Shown here: piece after piece, positions 54,550-63,270 of the stretch
How positions within the stretch are numbered: position 1 is the stretch's first letter
Layout: every line of letters begins with the position of its first letter
From: Pedosphaera sp.
Lineage (GTDB): Bacteria; Verrucomicrobiota; Verrucomicrobiia; Limisphaerales; JADLHS01
Direction of reading: 5' to 3'
DNA length: 64,000 bases
Assembly (NCBI GenBank): GCA_009695195.1
Contig: SIBJ01000013.1
Location: 1-64,000, forward strand
Translations under genes and position numbers: made by a program
Notes under the pieces: model-generated
Database searches by the model: none
What the model saw: only the letters and a program-made list of their open reading frames with translations
Told to the model about the DNA's origin: nothing

Positions 54550-55059
54550 TTAAGCCGGCTTCTCAATTTGAAGCGTCCACTTCCGGCAAAACCACAGCGG
54601 CAAAAAACCAGACACGCCGAACGAGCAATCAATCAGCCGCCACCAAAAAGGAATCCCGCGCACGGCCCCGAAGACCAGCGCGAATGGAATCACCGCCACG
54701 CACGCGATCAATCCGAAATCAAACAGCCACCGATTCCGCACCGGATCCCGGAGCGCGCCGATGAACGCGATTGCGATGACGAAATGTCCGAACGCCAGCC
54801 AGTCCGTGCCGTAGAAAAGAATGGGATGTTTCTCCGTCGTTTCGTTCAGGGACGATTGAACTTTCAACAGCCAGATGGCCCAGGTTGGCGCGGGCGTTGA
54901 AGCGGGACGTTCGACCAACTCGCGAGCGCCGGTAAACTTTACCAGCCAGTTCAGTTCGGTGGTGAGCGGAATCGCCGTCGCCCCGCTCACCACGAGGCCG
55001 GCGATGAAAAACCAGGTGAAGAACTTGATGCGACGGCGCAGCGTTTGTTCACGAGTCAT
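54550..55059 (-). CDS. Membrane protein of unknown function
   Basis: 169 residues, about four hydrophobic segments (FFTWFFIAGLVVSGATAIPL, WLAFGHFVIAIAFIGAL, FDFGLIACVAVIPFALVFGAV, GIPFWWRLIDCSFGVSGFLPLW). The first loop contains LTTELNWLVKFTGARELVERPAS. I do not recognise the family. Its ATG overlaps the upstream gene's stop (ATGA), and it is the last gene of a four-gene operon with DUF1361 at its head. Confidence 0.75.
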   Translation of the reverse strand: MTREQTLRRRIKFFTWFFIAGLVVSGATAIPLTTELNWLVKFTGARELVERPASTPAPTWAIWLLKVQSSLNETTEKHPILFYGTDWLAFGHFVIAIAFIGALRDPVRNRWLFDFGLIACVAVIPFALVFGAVRGIPFWWRLIDCSFGVSGFLPLWFCRKWTLQIEKPA

Positions 55060-55373
55060 GTTGGCGTGCGGCGTGACGCCAGGAATTTCTCCCAGAGCAT
55101 CAGCAAGCCGGCGGTGATGAAAAAAATCGGAACGAGCAGAATGGCCGCGAGGTACAACAGGACGTAAAGCACGCCGAGCAGCACCGCGTTGTCGGGATTC
55201 ATGTTCACGGCCCCGGTCGTCCCGTTTAGCACGCTGGTGGATTCCCGCAGGCCCAGCAGATGGATGCCAGCAAACGCCAGCAGGATGAGCACACCGTGAC
55301 GACAAAAATCCTTCGCTGAGAAAAATTCCGCGCTCCACCAACGCGACTTCCGGGGTTGGTTGGTGTCGTTCAT
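55056..55373 (-). CDS. Small membrane protein in the DUF1361 operon
   Basis: 105 residues, MNDTNQPRKSRWWSAEFFSA, then two hydrophobic segments (GVLILLAFAGIHLLGL and LLGVLYVLLYLAAILLVPIFFITAGLLML) and a basic tail. Coupled by four-base overlaps to its neighbours on both sides. Not recognised. Confidence 0.7.
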   Translation of the reverse strand: MNDTNQPRKSRWWSAEFFSAKDFCRHGVLILLAFAGIHLLGLRESTSVLNGTTGAVNMNPDNAVLLGVLYVLLYLAAILLVPIFFITAGLLMLWEKFLASRRTPT

Positions 55374-56557
55374 CGCGCTCCTTGCGTTTTGAGTTTCTCC
55401 CACAGCGGCCCGAGGGTCGCGGCGTAGAGCAACGCCGCGTCGCCAACCTGATTGCTCGCACAGTATTTCAAGCGTTGGCCACGACGCGAGGGAAACGCGG
55501 CGAAGTCCAGGGTCGCCGCAAGCGATGCGAGAAATTCTTCATCCTGAAACGCGCTCGCGCCGATGAACGCCAGGCCGCTCGAACCGGCGCTGATGTCGAA
55601 CACCGGAATGATCGGGCCGGAATCAATGTCCGGAGAGCCGTTCCACGAGCGCGGCCATTCGTGCGCGTAGGCAAAGCCCGCCGTGATTTCGCCCAGTTCC
55701 TTCCGCGCCCGCTCGTATTGATCGCGCGCGAAGTCGTCGTCCAAGACCTGCAAGCAATGGCAAACGAACCACAGCGTCGAACCCTCGGGCCCGTCGAGGG
55801 GTTTGCCGCGCGCGGTGAAACTCGCCACCAACAATCCCGACTCAGGATGCACGAGCTTTTGCTTTGCCATCGCAATCCAGTTGCGAATGAGCGCGGAGTG
55901 ATCGCTGCGGTCGAGATGATCAGCTGCCCGCAATGCCGCCAGCGCCACGCAATGATCGAACATCCAGCATTCGTTCGGGTAGCTCTCCAACACCAAATCC
56001 GTTGCGCCGCGCAAACCGGTTGCCATCAGACTGACCCGCTCGGCCAGCAATGGTTTGTATTCCGGCTTCTCCTCCAGTAAGCGGCGGGCGGCGAGCATCA
56101 GTGCGACCTCGCCGTCGAGAAACAAACTGCGCGCCGGCTGCACCACGTAGGAAGAGGGTTTGGCGTACGACATCAGGAAGAAGCACATCCCCTCCTGCTT
56201 TTCCAAACGCAGCGTTTCGTCAATGATCCGATCCATCGTTTCGAGACAAACAGTTTTCTCCGCCGGATCGCGGAGCCCGATGTTGGCGAGCGACCAGACG
56301 AGGAAACTGCGCCCCATGAAATCCCACTCCGCATTGCTCGCCCGCATACGCTTGAGTTCACCGTCGCGCAATTTTGGATCGCGCCAAAGTTCCAGATGCC
56401 GGTTAGCAAGTTGCCGTGCTTTGGTGGAGAGGCCGGTCGGCGCACGAAACTCAACCGCCGGCCGCGTGAAGAAGAAATGCAGGCTCGGCACCCAGATGGC
56501 CGTGGCGATCCCCGCCGCGACCAAACCCGTCCCCAACCTGCCCGCCAACCGTTTCAT
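55370..56557 (-). CDS. Alpha/alpha-barrel-like protein with a membrane or signal anchor
   Basis: 395 residues from MKRLAGRLGTGLVAAGIATA, one N-terminal hydrophobic segment (signal or anchor). The rest is helical, with FMGRSFLVWSLANIGLRDP, RSLFLDGEVALMLAARRLLEEK, YPNECWMFDHCVALAALRAADHL, and EGSTLWFVCHCLQVLD, the pattern of an (alpha/alpha)6 toroid as in terpenoid-modifying or glycoside enzymes. The nearest resemblance I can think of is the linalool dehydratase/isomerase-like group, but no catalytic residue can be confirmed. The frame extends upstream through the DUF1361 gene and that part is a shadow. Confidence 0.7.
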   Translation of the reverse strand: MKRLAGRLGTGLVAAGIATAIWVPSLHFFFTRPAVEFRAPTGLSTKARQLANRHLELWRDPKLRDGELKRMRASNAEWDFMGRSFLVWSLANIGLRDPAEKTVCLETMDRIIDETLRLEKQEGMCFFLMSYAKPSSYVVQPARSLFLDGEVALMLAARRLLEEKPEYKPLLAERVSLMATGLRGATDLVLESYPNECWMFDHCVALAALRAADHLDRSDHSALIRNWIAMAKQKLVHPESGLLVASFTARGKPLDGPEGSTLWFVCHCLQVLDDDFARDQYERARKELGEITAGFAYAHEWPRSWNGSPDIDSGPIIPVFDISAGSSGLAFIGASAFQDEEFLASLAATLDFAAFPSRRGQRLKYCASNQVGDAALLYAATLGPLWEKLKTQGAR

Positions 56558-57276
56558 ACCACTTCCAATTCCCTTTCGCCCGCCGCCAACACTCGCTCGT
56601 ACGGCCTGGGCAGATGCGTCAGGGTGTAGAGCATCACGTAGGCGAGGAAGATGAACGTGCCGAACAACAGCGGAAAACTGAACGTGTTGGAATTGGCCAT
56701 TGGGTTCGCCGCCCACGCGCTGACGCCGTCGTAGAGTTTCCACGGTTTGGCGATCACATCCCAACTGTTCAATCGCAAAAAGCGCCCGAGATAAATCCCG
56801 AACCCGCTCAAGCCCGCCACGCCCGCGATGAAGAACCAGCTCGTGATCTGCCCGTACATCCGCCGCACCACCGATTGCATCAGGTAGAGCGACACGAAGC
56901 CGAGCACCAGTCCAGTGAGCGCGCACGTGAGGATCAAGGTGAAGTCCACCCAGAAATGCCGGTACGAACCGTAGATCAAATGGATGAAGTCGGTGAAGAT
57001 GTACGGCGCGTTCGGAAAGAAGAGCAGCCATGCGCCGGCCAGCGCGCCGAAGCGCCAGTTGCGCGGTTCGCCCGCGCGGTATTTCGCGCGCGCCAGCAGC
57101 GCGAAGATCAGCGGCAGCCACGCGAGGAACAGATTCCATACGAGGTAGGCGTAATGGATGTTGCGTGTGACGAGGATGCGCGCGATGACGAGCGCCACAC
57201 CCGTGACCGAGGCGAACGTTAGCGCCAGCATCGGCGAACGCGTGTCACGGCGGAAAAGGAGATTCAGCATTTTCAT
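56554..57276 (-). CDS. DUF1361 membrane protein
   Basis: 240 residues, about seven hydrophobic segments. LFFPNAPYIFTDFIHL and SFPLLFGTFIFLAYVMLYTL match DUF1361, a family of unknown function. First gene of an operon of four genes that all overlap by four bases (ATGA); a 57-base gap separates it from the membrane gene upstream. Confidence 0.88.
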   Translation of the reverse strand: MKMLNLLFRRDTRSPMLALTFASVTGVALVIARILVTRNIHYAYLVWNLFLAWLPLIFALLARAKYRAGEPRNWRFGALAGAWLLFFPNAPYIFTDFIHLIYGSYRHFWVDFTLILTCALTGLVLGFVSLYLMQSVVRRMYGQITSWFFIAGVAGLSGFGIYLGRFLRLNSWDVIAKPWKLYDGVSAWAANPMANSNTFSFPLLFGTFIFLAYVMLYTLTHLPRPYERVLAAGERELEVV

Positions 57277-57333
57277 AAATTAAATCTGTGACTGGCAATC
57301 ATAGCGCGTTGTCGCGCGGGTGGAACAACCGTT

Positions 57334-58044
57334 TCAGAAAATCAACCGGCGCGCCGCCTCGAACACGGTTTCAAAAAAACTTCCGTGCAAATATTCCCGT
57401 CCGATGAAGCGCGGCGGGCCGGCGGGATCCCAGAGGAACGGCCGCAACACCCAGCACACCTGGCTGCCGAGGAACAGATTCGTCGCCAGCCACGCGAACA
57501 GCACGCGTCCGCCGATCTGCGCGTTGCCCGCCCACTCGCGCAGCAACGGCCACAGTCGCGCGCACCCGGTCACGCCGGCAACGGCGATGAACACGGCGAG
57601 CGCCAGTTGCAGAAAACCGTATTCCGGCGACGTGAGTTGCGTGGCGGCATTGAGCGGCGGCGTGTTCCAAACCAGAAACAGCGCCACCGGGCTGAGCGCG
57701 CCGAGAATCACCGCCGTCACCGCGAAACCGAACAACACCAGCCCGAGCGATTGACGCAACGTCACATTCAAGCCGAGGAGCGGAGCCAACATGCCGTTGA
57801 GCAAACCGTTGCCCAGCGTCGTGAGCAGGATCGCGAGCGGCAGCTTGATGCCGGTGTAAAGCGATTGCAGCGGCTCGCGCCAACTGCCCATCGCCGCGCC
57901 GTAAAGTCCCGCGCCCACCACCACCGCCGCGACACAGAACCCCACGAGGCCCGCGTCGCGTTGCGCCATCCACTCGCGCAACCGCCGCGCCTCCGCGCGT
58001 AAGAATTCGCCGACGGAGAAGGCAGGTTTGACGGCGGTTAGCAT
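57334..58044 (-). CDS. Membrane protein, paralogue C of a three-gene family
   Basis: 236 residues with about six hydrophobic segments. Key motif GLYGAAMGSWREPLQSLYTGIKLPLAILLTTLGNGLLNGMLAPLLGL, shared nearly word for word with the gene at 58837-59583. Ends VLRPFLWDPAGPPRFIGREYL. Lies 28 bases after the middle gene; likely the end of the long ispH operon. The topology recalls Yip1-type proteins; function unknown. Confidence 0.75.
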   Translation of the reverse strand: MLTAVKPAFSVGEFLRAEARRLREWMAQRDAGLVGFCVAAVVVGAGLYGAAMGSWREPLQSLYTGIKLPLAILLTTLGNGLLNGMLAPLLGLNVTLRQSLGLVLFGFAVTAVILGALSPVALFLVWNTPPLNAATQLTSPEYGFLQLALAVFIAVAGVTGCARLWPLLREWAGNAQIGGRVLFAWLATNLFLGSQVCWVLRPFLWDPAGPPRFIGREYLHGSFFETVFEAARRLIF

Positions 58045-58072
58045 GGTGACATTCCGCTGGGTGATCGCACAT

Positions 58073-58840
58073 TCAATCGTTGCCCCGCGACCGGTGTTTG
58101 TAGGAAGCGTCCATGCAGTCGGCCCAGTGGCTGAGGAAAAACTTTTTCTCCGACGCCGAGGGCAGGAATTCTTCCGACCGGCCGATGAGCGGGCGCAACG
58201 CAGCGCTCATCTGCAACATCACGAGCATGAAGATGACGATCCAGGTGTTCAACCCTGCGCTCGACCGCGCGTTCGAATGGGCGAATGCCGCGTTCAAGAA
58301 CCGCACGCCAAAAATCGTGGCGACGAACCAGAACAACAGATGCAACGCGCCCATCCAGGCGACGTGTTCCGTGGATTGCGAGAAGAGCCACGCCACCGGC
58401 GCGAACCCGACCAGCAGGAGGGTCATCAACATCAGCAGCCCGGCGACGAGGCCGAACATTTCCGCGAGCCGCGCCTGTGAGCCGCTCAAGCACGCGAAGA
58501 TGTAAAGGCTCGGCAGGCAGATCAGCGTCGAGATGAGCAGCCCGACGGAAATTTTTACCGGCGCGGCCCACCATTGTTCGTGGCCGGAAAACGAACCTAC
58601 GACCACGCCGTAAATCAAGCTGCACACGACGGCGACGAACAACATGCCGGCGATCAACCCGCCCGCGCCCGGTTGCCGCAGCGAATACATCAAGCGCCGC
58701 GGCTGGCGCAGGATCGCTTCGATGGCGGCGATGGGGTTCGTGATCGGGACGCGTTCGGCGGGATCATCGCCCAATGGACGCGGGCCGTAGCCGGGCGGTG
58801 GAATTTGCGGCGGCACTGGGAGTGGCGGATTCATGTTCAT
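58073..58840 (-). CDS. Membrane protein, paralogue B (Yip1-like)
   Basis: 255 residues. A Pro-rich start (MNMNPPLPVPPQIPPPGYGP) is followed by PITNPIAAIEAILRQPRRLM and membrane segments; the segment YGVVVGSFSGHEQWWAAPVKISVGLLISTLICLPSLYIF corresponds to the YGAAMG...LQ...IKLPL...TTL block of the flanking paralogues but is more diverged. It overlaps the upstream paralogue by four bases. Function unknown. Confidence 0.75.
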   Translation of the reverse strand: MNMNPPLPVPPQIPPPGYGPRPLGDDPAERVPITNPIAAIEAILRQPRRLMYSLRQPGAGGLIAGMLFVAVVCSLIYGVVVGSFSGHEQWWAAPVKISVGLLISTLICLPSLYIFACLSGSQARLAEMFGLVAGLLMLMTLLLVGFAPVAWLFSQSTEHVAWMGALHLLFWFVATIFGVRFLNAAFAHSNARSSAGLNTWIVIFMLVMLQMSAALRPLIGRSEEFLPSASEKKFFLSHWADCMDASYKHRSRGND

Positions 58841-59583
58841 GGTTTTTGTCCTGGTTGATTGGGCGGCTCGGGCGAAACGAGCCAGTCCAAAGTTTGAAAA
58901 ACGTTCTCAAAGAAATTGCTGCTGAGTGCATGCTCGCGCAGAAACACGACGGGCAGTCGCGGCGCGCCGATGAACGGGCGCGCAATCCACGTGAGCTGGC
59001 TGCCGAGAAAAAGATTCACCGCCAGCCACGCGAGCAACACGCGCTGCGCGACGCGCCGGCTGCCGCCGAGTTGCGCGAGCAGTTGAAACAGCCGCACGTT
59101 CCCCGCGATGCCAGCGAAGGCGATGACGACCACGTGCAGCAGCTTGATGAGCGCGTAGGCGGTCGTGGATTTCACATCGGGCGTCATCGGCGGCGTGTTC
59201 CAAACCACGAACGCCAGCAACGGACTGAACGCGCCGAGGATCGCCGCCGTGATGGCGAAACTCATCAGCACCGCAAGGAGCGATTGCCGCAGTGAGATAT
59301 TCAGCCCGAGCAACGGCGCGAGCATGGCGTTGAGCAGCGCGTTGCCGAGTGTGGTGAGCAGAATGATGAGCGGGAATTTGATGCCGACGAAAAGCGCCTG
59401 CATCGGAGCGCGCCACCAGCCCATCGCCGCGCCGTAACATCCCGCGCCCACGACAATGACCGCGATGTGAAACGCGAAGCGACGCGACTCGAATTGCCCG
59501 GCCCAGCCCGCGAGCGTCTTCGCCTCGCCGCTGAGCAGCGTGCCAAGCGCCGGCGGATTTGAAATAGTGGCTTGAGCTGTCAC
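58837..59583 (-). CDS. Membrane protein, paralogue A
   Basis: 248 residues. The core YGAAMGWWRAPMQALFVGIKFPLIILLTTLGNALLNAMLAPLLGL is about two thirds identical to paralogue C, and the ending TWIARPFIGAPRLPVVFLREHALSSNFFENVFQTLDWLV also matches (FIGREYLHGSFFETVFEAARRL). About six hydrophobic segments. It starts three bases after the stop of the membrane gene upstream in the operon. Function unknown. Confidence 0.78.
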   Translation of the reverse strand: MTAQATISNPPALGTLLSGEAKTLAGWAGQFESRRFAFHIAVIVVGAGCYGAAMGWWRAPMQALFVGIKFPLIILLTTLGNALLNAMLAPLLGLNISLRQSLLAVLMSFAITAAILGAFSPLLAFVVWNTPPMTPDVKSTTAYALIKLLHVVVIAFAGIAGNVRLFQLLAQLGGSRRVAQRVLLAWLAVNLFLGSQLTWIARPFIGAPRLPVVFLREHALSSNFFENVFQTLDWLVSPEPPNQPGQKP

Positions 59584-59586
59584 GGG

Positions 59587-60357
59587 CTATTTGGACTGCG
59601 GTGGCAAGCGCAGCGCGACGCCGCTTTGGTTTGTGACGACGTCCACCGCGAAAGCGCCGTCGCCGCTACGCTCTGCCGGCGCATTCCAAAGTTCAGTTGC
59701 CAGTTTCACCACCGGCGCGGCCATGAGCGCGAGCGCGATGAGGAACAAGGGCCAGTTGAAATTCGTTGGCAAAAGATTTCGCAACGCGTCCACGCCGCCG
59801 CCGGAAACGCGGATGGCGTCCGCCATGAAAACGTAAAGCGCCAGCGCCACACCGATGAAATTGAAAGCCCACACGCGCCAGTTTGACAGCGACGGGGGGC
59901 GGGGCCGTTCAAACTGGCTCGCGAACGTACCACACGCGATCATCAGTAGTGAAATCAACACCGGCGCGAGCACCGGCCCCCACCACGGCAAAGGCACAAG
60001 AAACAAAATATCCCAATCCAGCAGCGAACGCGGCCAGTCGCACATCAACTTGAGGAAGACGTAGTAGAAAATATCCCACACGCCGAACGCCACGACCATG
60101 TAGCCGGCGCGCGCCCGCCACGTCCGCCCCGCCAGCGCGCCGACGGTGAAGAGCATGACCATCGTCGCGAGTTCGCGCGCCATCTCCACCGGACCGAGTC
60201 CGCCGATGATTGGCAGCGGATTCGGTTGATACGGCTCGATGCGGTCAATGTGCGTCCGCAAATAATAAACGACCGCCGACTCGACCCACGCCATCGCCGC
60301 CGCGAAGACGACGACCACCAGCCAGCGGCGGCGGGAATCTCGTTCGAGGGTTCTCAC
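59587..60357 (-). CDS. Membrane protein whose C-terminus is encoded by a repeat
   Basis: 256 residues from a GTG that overlaps the upstream gene's stop (GTGA). About six hydrophobic segments (WLVVVVFAAAMAWVESAVVYYL, YMVVAFGVWDIFYYVFLKLM, PLPWWGPVLAPVLISLLMIACG). The last 13 residues (NQSGVALRLPPQS) are encoded by the repeat at 59592-59629, so the true end may have been lost. The family is not recognised. It sits between the ferritin-like gene and paralogue A in one operon. Confidence 0.75.
   Translation of the reverse strand: MRTLERDSRRRWLVVVVFAAAMAWVESAVVYYLRTHIDRIEPYQPNPLPIIGGLGPVEMARELATMVMLFTVGALAGRTWRARAGYMVVAFGVWDIFYYVFLKLMCDWPRSLLDWDILFLVPLPWWGPVLAPVLISLLMIACGTFASQFERPRPPSLSNWRVWAFNFIGVALALYVFMADAIRVSGGGVDALRNLLPTNFNWPLFLIALALMAAPVVKLATELWNAPAERSGDGAFAVDVVTNQSGVALRLPPQSK
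59592..59629. repeat. Single variant copy of the 36-bp GC-rich repeat
   Basis: TGGACTGCGGTGGCAAGCGC followed by AGCGCGACGCCGCTTTGG matches the arm at 49436-49471 at about 31 of 36 bases. No facing arm is present here. It forms the last codons of the membrane gene. Confidence 0.8.
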
Positions 60358-61091
60358 CCGTTTGCCTCCATTGCGAGTCGGGCCGGCGCGAGCACGTTGG
60401 CCGGACTGAAAATGCCCGCCGCCGTCTCGTCGAAGACGCGCCCGCACCCGTGCCAAAAATCACCCGGCTTCACGCCGCAGGCGCGCAGCACGTCGCGATG
60501 ATCGAACATCACCACCAGACACGTCGCACGGAACGCGATGCGCCAGGCCACCTGTATTGCGATCCGTTGGCTGAACGACAAATGCTCGAACACGCGCCGC
60601 AAGTATTCGACGTGAAACGCGACGTGTCCTTCTTCGTCCCGCACGATTTGCTCGCACACAGCGCGCAGGATCGGATCGCCCGTACCGTCGCGCAGTGCGC
60701 GGAAGTAACGCTTCGCGATCATCTCCGGCAGCAGCAACACGAACAATTCCTCGCGCAGTCCGAACAGATGCCGCATCAGCTTGAAACAATTGTCCGTCCA
60801 ATCGCCCGTCAACAGCGGCGCGTCGAGCCGCTGCAAAATCTCCGCCATCAGTCGCGCGTGTTCGTTTTCTTCCTTCACGAAGAGTTCAATCGTCCGGGCA
60901 TAGACGGCATCGCCGGTTTCCGCTGCGTGCCGCCGCAGGTTACGGCCATCGCCGCTTTCGCCGATCTGGAATTTTTGCAGCGAACGGATGAGCGGCTCGC
61001 GCAGGTGCGCCTCCACTTTTAGGCCGCGTTCCCATGGCACGGGCAGGCGATGATCTCGGTTTTGTTCAAAATATTTCAGCCATTGTTGCAT
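60354..61091 (-). CDS. Ferritin-like diiron protein
   Basis: 245 residues, all helical, soluble. Candidate metal ligands in the ferritin-like pattern: Glu in KEENEHARLM (ExxH), Glu in LLLPEMIAKRYF, and RDEEGHVAFHVEYL (ExxH). These form two pairs of E...ExxH typical of di-iron oxidase or storage proteins. The C-terminal third has CGVKPGDFWHGCG. Specific function cannot be named. It overlaps ispH by 16 bases, suggesting coupling; both an iron-dependent enzyme and an iron-binding protein in one operon is notable. Confidence 0.8.
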   Translation of the reverse strand: MQQWLKYFEQNRDHRLPVPWERGLKVEAHLREPLIRSLQKFQIGESGDGRNLRRHAAETGDAVYARTIELFVKEENEHARLMAEILQRLDAPLLTGDWTDNCFKLMRHLFGLREELFVLLLPEMIAKRYFRALRDGTGDPILRAVCEQIVRDEEGHVAFHVEYLRRVFEHLSFSQRIAIQVAWRIAFRATCLVVMFDHRDVLRACGVKPGDFWHGCGRVFDETAAGIFSPANVLAPARLAMEANG

Positions 61092-61960
61092 GTTGTCTCC
61101 TTTCGGTTGGAGGAAGAATCCGTTGCGGATGCAAGCTGAGCGAGCCGCCTCGCGACGGCTTCGATGACGGAGTCGGGCGTTGAAGTTCCGGCCGTGATGC
61201 CAACGGTGTCATCAGGTTGAAAACACTCCTCGCAAAGCTCCGCCACAGTCTGGATGTGATGCACGCGCGCGCACTGTCGCGAACAGGTTTGCACGAGTTC
61301 CCGCGTGTTGTTGCTGTGCGCGCCGCCGATGACGATGACCACGGTGCATTGCTGCGCCAGTTCCACCGCCGCGTGCTGGCGTTGCTTCGTCGGCTGGCAA
61401 ACGGTGTCCACGAAGCGCACGTCGGATTTGGGAAAACGTTTGCGGATCAAACCAACCAGTTCGCGCACGCGCTCGATCGGCTGCGTGGTCTGTGCGGCGA
61501 TGCCGAACCGCGGACGCTCGCGGAGTTCCGCCACGTCCTCCTCGCTCAATACGACGTCGAACCCGGCCAGGTCCTCCGTCATGCCGCGCACTTCCACGTG
61601 ATCACGCTTGCCGATGATGACGGGGTGAAAACCTTCGCTCACCAGCTTCGCCACCGCGCGGTGCGCCACGTGGACGAGCGGACAAGTGGCTTCGAGCACG
61701 GCCAGTCCGCGTGCGCGCACGGCGCCGAGCTTGCGCCCTGACGCGCCGTGCGCGGTGATCATCACCGTTCCCGTCCCGACCTCCTCAGCGTCGGCTTCAA
61801 ATCGGATGCCTCTCTCCTTCAACTCCGCGAGCACGGTTTGGTTGTGGACCAGATCGCCGAGAATCGTCAACGGCTCGTGCCGCGCCGTCTCGATTGCAAG
61901 CGCAATGGCGTCCTTGACGCCGAAGCACATGCCCAGATGTTCTGCGCGGATGATTTTCAT
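61076..61960 (-). CDS. ispH: 4-hydroxy-3-methylbut-2-enyl diphosphate reductase
   Basis: 294 residues. Last step of the MEP isoprenoid route, using a 4Fe-4S cluster held by three cysteines: GMCFGVKDAI (Cys 12), EATCPLVHVAH, and DTVCQPTKQRQ. Also visible: GDLVHNQTV (His), TAHGASG (His), HSNNTRELV and GITAGTSTPDSVIEAV. The ATG overlaps the upstream small gene's stop (ATGA). It is part of the dense operon read from 62196 and connects isoprenoid supply with the neighbouring membrane genes only by position. Confidence 0.97.
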   Translation of the reverse strand: MKIIRAEHLGMCFGVKDAIALAIETARHEPLTILGDLVHNQTVLAELKERGIRFEADAEEVGTGTVMITAHGASGRKLGAVRARGLAVLEATCPLVHVAHRAVAKLVSEGFHPVIIGKRDHVEVRGMTEDLAGFDVVLSEEDVAELRERPRFGIAAQTTQPIERVRELVGLIRKRFPKSDVRFVDTVCQPTKQRQHAAVELAQQCTVVIVIGGAHSNNTRELVQTCSRQCARVHHIQTVAELCEECFQPDDTVGITAGTSTPDSVIEAVARRLAQLASATDSSSNRKETTCNNG

Positions 61961-62196
61961 GGCGATATTCGTTCCGGCCGCGTTTTCAATTTCGTGTCCG
62001 GCCGCGGAAAGCATTTCTCCGCCAGCAGCCAAATCATCGCGCCGGCAAAAAGCGACACTCCGATCAAAAACAACCCGATCGCGATGGCGAGCACGTAATC
62101 CCTACCGTCGGGTAGCGCGACGGCGATCAGGCACGACCCAGCGGTGAAAAAAGAACCGAATGATAGAACTGCAACGGTTCGCATCGCTGTCTTCAT
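61957..62196 (-). CDS. Small two-span membrane protein heading the ispH operon
   Basis: 79 residues with two hydrophobic segments (VLSFGSFFTAGSCLIAVAL and YVLAIAIGLFLIGVSLFAGAMIWLLA) and a basic tail. Coupled to ispH by ATGA. Preceded by an ACTTTG palindrome 75 bases upstream. Not recognised. Confidence 0.7.
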   Translation of the reverse strand: MKTAMRTVAVLSFGSFFTAGSCLIAVALPDGRDYVLAIAIGLFLIGVSLFAGAMIWLLAEKCFPRPDTKLKTRPERISP

Positions 62197-62270
62197 GGAC
62201 GTAATTTAGGTTTGATGCTGTCGGCGCTTTTCTCGCGGTGCTCGCACGACGGCGCTTTCATTTCGGTATT

Positions 62271-62289
62271 CACTTTGCAATACAAAGTG
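62271..62289. promoter_or_regulatory. Palindromic operator-like site ahead of the ispH operon
   Basis: CACTTTGCAATACAAAGTG: arms CACTTTG and CAAAGTG around CAATA. It shares the pattern ACTTTGCA-N-T-R-CAAAGT with the site ahead of the winged-helix operon. It lies between the regulator's 3' end and the ispH operon start. Confidence 0.65.
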
Positions 62290-62326
62290 CGAGACTGTGA
62301 GCGTTCTGGTTCGTTCAAACAATTTT

Positions 62327-62635
62327 TCATTTGGGTCGGGTTTGCTGGACGATCTGTTCCAGCAGAGAGATGTATTCAGCGAACGCCTTGCGGCCCTTCG
62401 CCGTGAGCGAGCAGGTGGTGAGCGGGCGGTTGTCCTGAAAAGATTTCGCGATGGCGACGTAGCCGGATTCCTGCAATGTGCGCACGTGCGAGGTGAGATT
62501 GCCGTCGGTCATTTCGAGCGCGTCGCGGAGTTCGGTGAACGAAAGCTCCGGCGAGGCGGCGAGCATGGACATGATGGCCAGCCGCCCTTTCTCGTGGATC
62601 ACACGGTCGAGCTGAAGAAATGGTTCCGGGTTCAC
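62327..62635 (-). CDS. Winged-helix transcriptional regulator (HTH_34 type)
   Basis: 102 residues from a GTG overlapping the upstream gene's stop (GTGA). DRVIHEKGRLAIMSMLAASPELSFTELRDALEMTDGNLTSHVRTLQESGYVAIAKSF is the winged-helix domain of the PF13601 kind, with the recognition helix in GNLTSHVRTL. The C-terminal part is TTCSLTAKGRKAFAEYISLLEQI. It is read with its membrane partner. It is a good candidate to bind the two matching palindromes at 62271 and 63271, the second of which lies in front of its own operon. Confidence 0.88.
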   Translation of the reverse strand: MNPEPFLQLDRVIHEKGRLAIMSMLAASPELSFTELRDALEMTDGNLTSHVRTLQESGYVAIAKSFQDNRPLTTCSLTAKGRKAFAEYISLLEQIVQQTRPK

Positions 62636-63264
62636 GCCACATTCTTTCGCTCGGTGAAGTAGAGGTAGATGCCGTATGCGAGATGCAACAACCCGAAGGC
62701 AGCGCCCATCGCCAGATGACCGGCTTCCGGTTCTCTCCCGAAAACCGGGATGTCCGCGCCGAAGCCCAGTAACAACACTCCGCTCCCACAAAGGATGAAC
62801 AACCATCCGAGCCATTTGATTCCTCTGGGTATGAAAAATCCCGCAGCGTGCAGGGCACATCCGTAAAGCGCCATCCACACAGGCGCGAGCACATGCGGTG
62901 CTTCGCTGTGTCCGCCCGCAGGGCCGAGGAAAAGCAGGGTAACAGCCGCACCAAATGATAAAGGCGGCGCGATGGCTTCAACTACTCTCCGCGTCGGCGG
63001 CGTCCAAAACGGTTCCGCATCCTTCAAGGCTTGTCGTCGAATCAACACAAATGCCCCAGCCATCGCCACGAAGCTGGTTCCCAGCCACAGTTCCAGGAAT
63101 GCCATATCGGACTTCAGGTGAGCAAGCAGGCCGATGGCTGCCGCGAGAACGCCAAGTGATCCCACCAGCAACATGACCGGGGCCAGCGCCCGGCGATAAA
63201 GCGCGGCTCGCTCCATCAAAGTGCGGATGGTCTGAAGATGTTCGGCGGCTTGATTCGTTTCCAT
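62632..63264 (-). CDS. Membrane protein paired with the winged-helix regulator
   Basis: 210 residues from METNQAAEHLQTIRTLMERAALYRRALAPVML, an N-terminal helix and about six membrane segments (LLVGSLGVLAAAIGLL, LGTSFVAMAGAFVLI, LSFGAAVTLLFLGPAGG, VWMALYGCALHAAGFFIP, GWLFILCGSGVLLLG, AMGAAFGLLHLAYGIYLYF). Co-transcribed with the regulator; the longer frame upstream is rejected as it crosses the operator. Paired regulators of this kind often have a membrane gene, whose role is unknown. Confidence 0.8.
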   Translation of the reverse strand: METNQAAEHLQTIRTLMERAALYRRALAPVMLLVGSLGVLAAAIGLLAHLKSDMAFLELWLGTSFVAMAGAFVLIRRQALKDAEPFWTPPTRRVVEAIAPPLSFGAAVTLLFLGPAGGHSEAPHVLAPVWMALYGCALHAAGFFIPRGIKWLGWLFILCGSGVLLLGFGADIPVFGREPEAGHLAMGAAFGLLHLAYGIYLYFTERKNVA

Positions 63265-63270
63265 GCCGTG

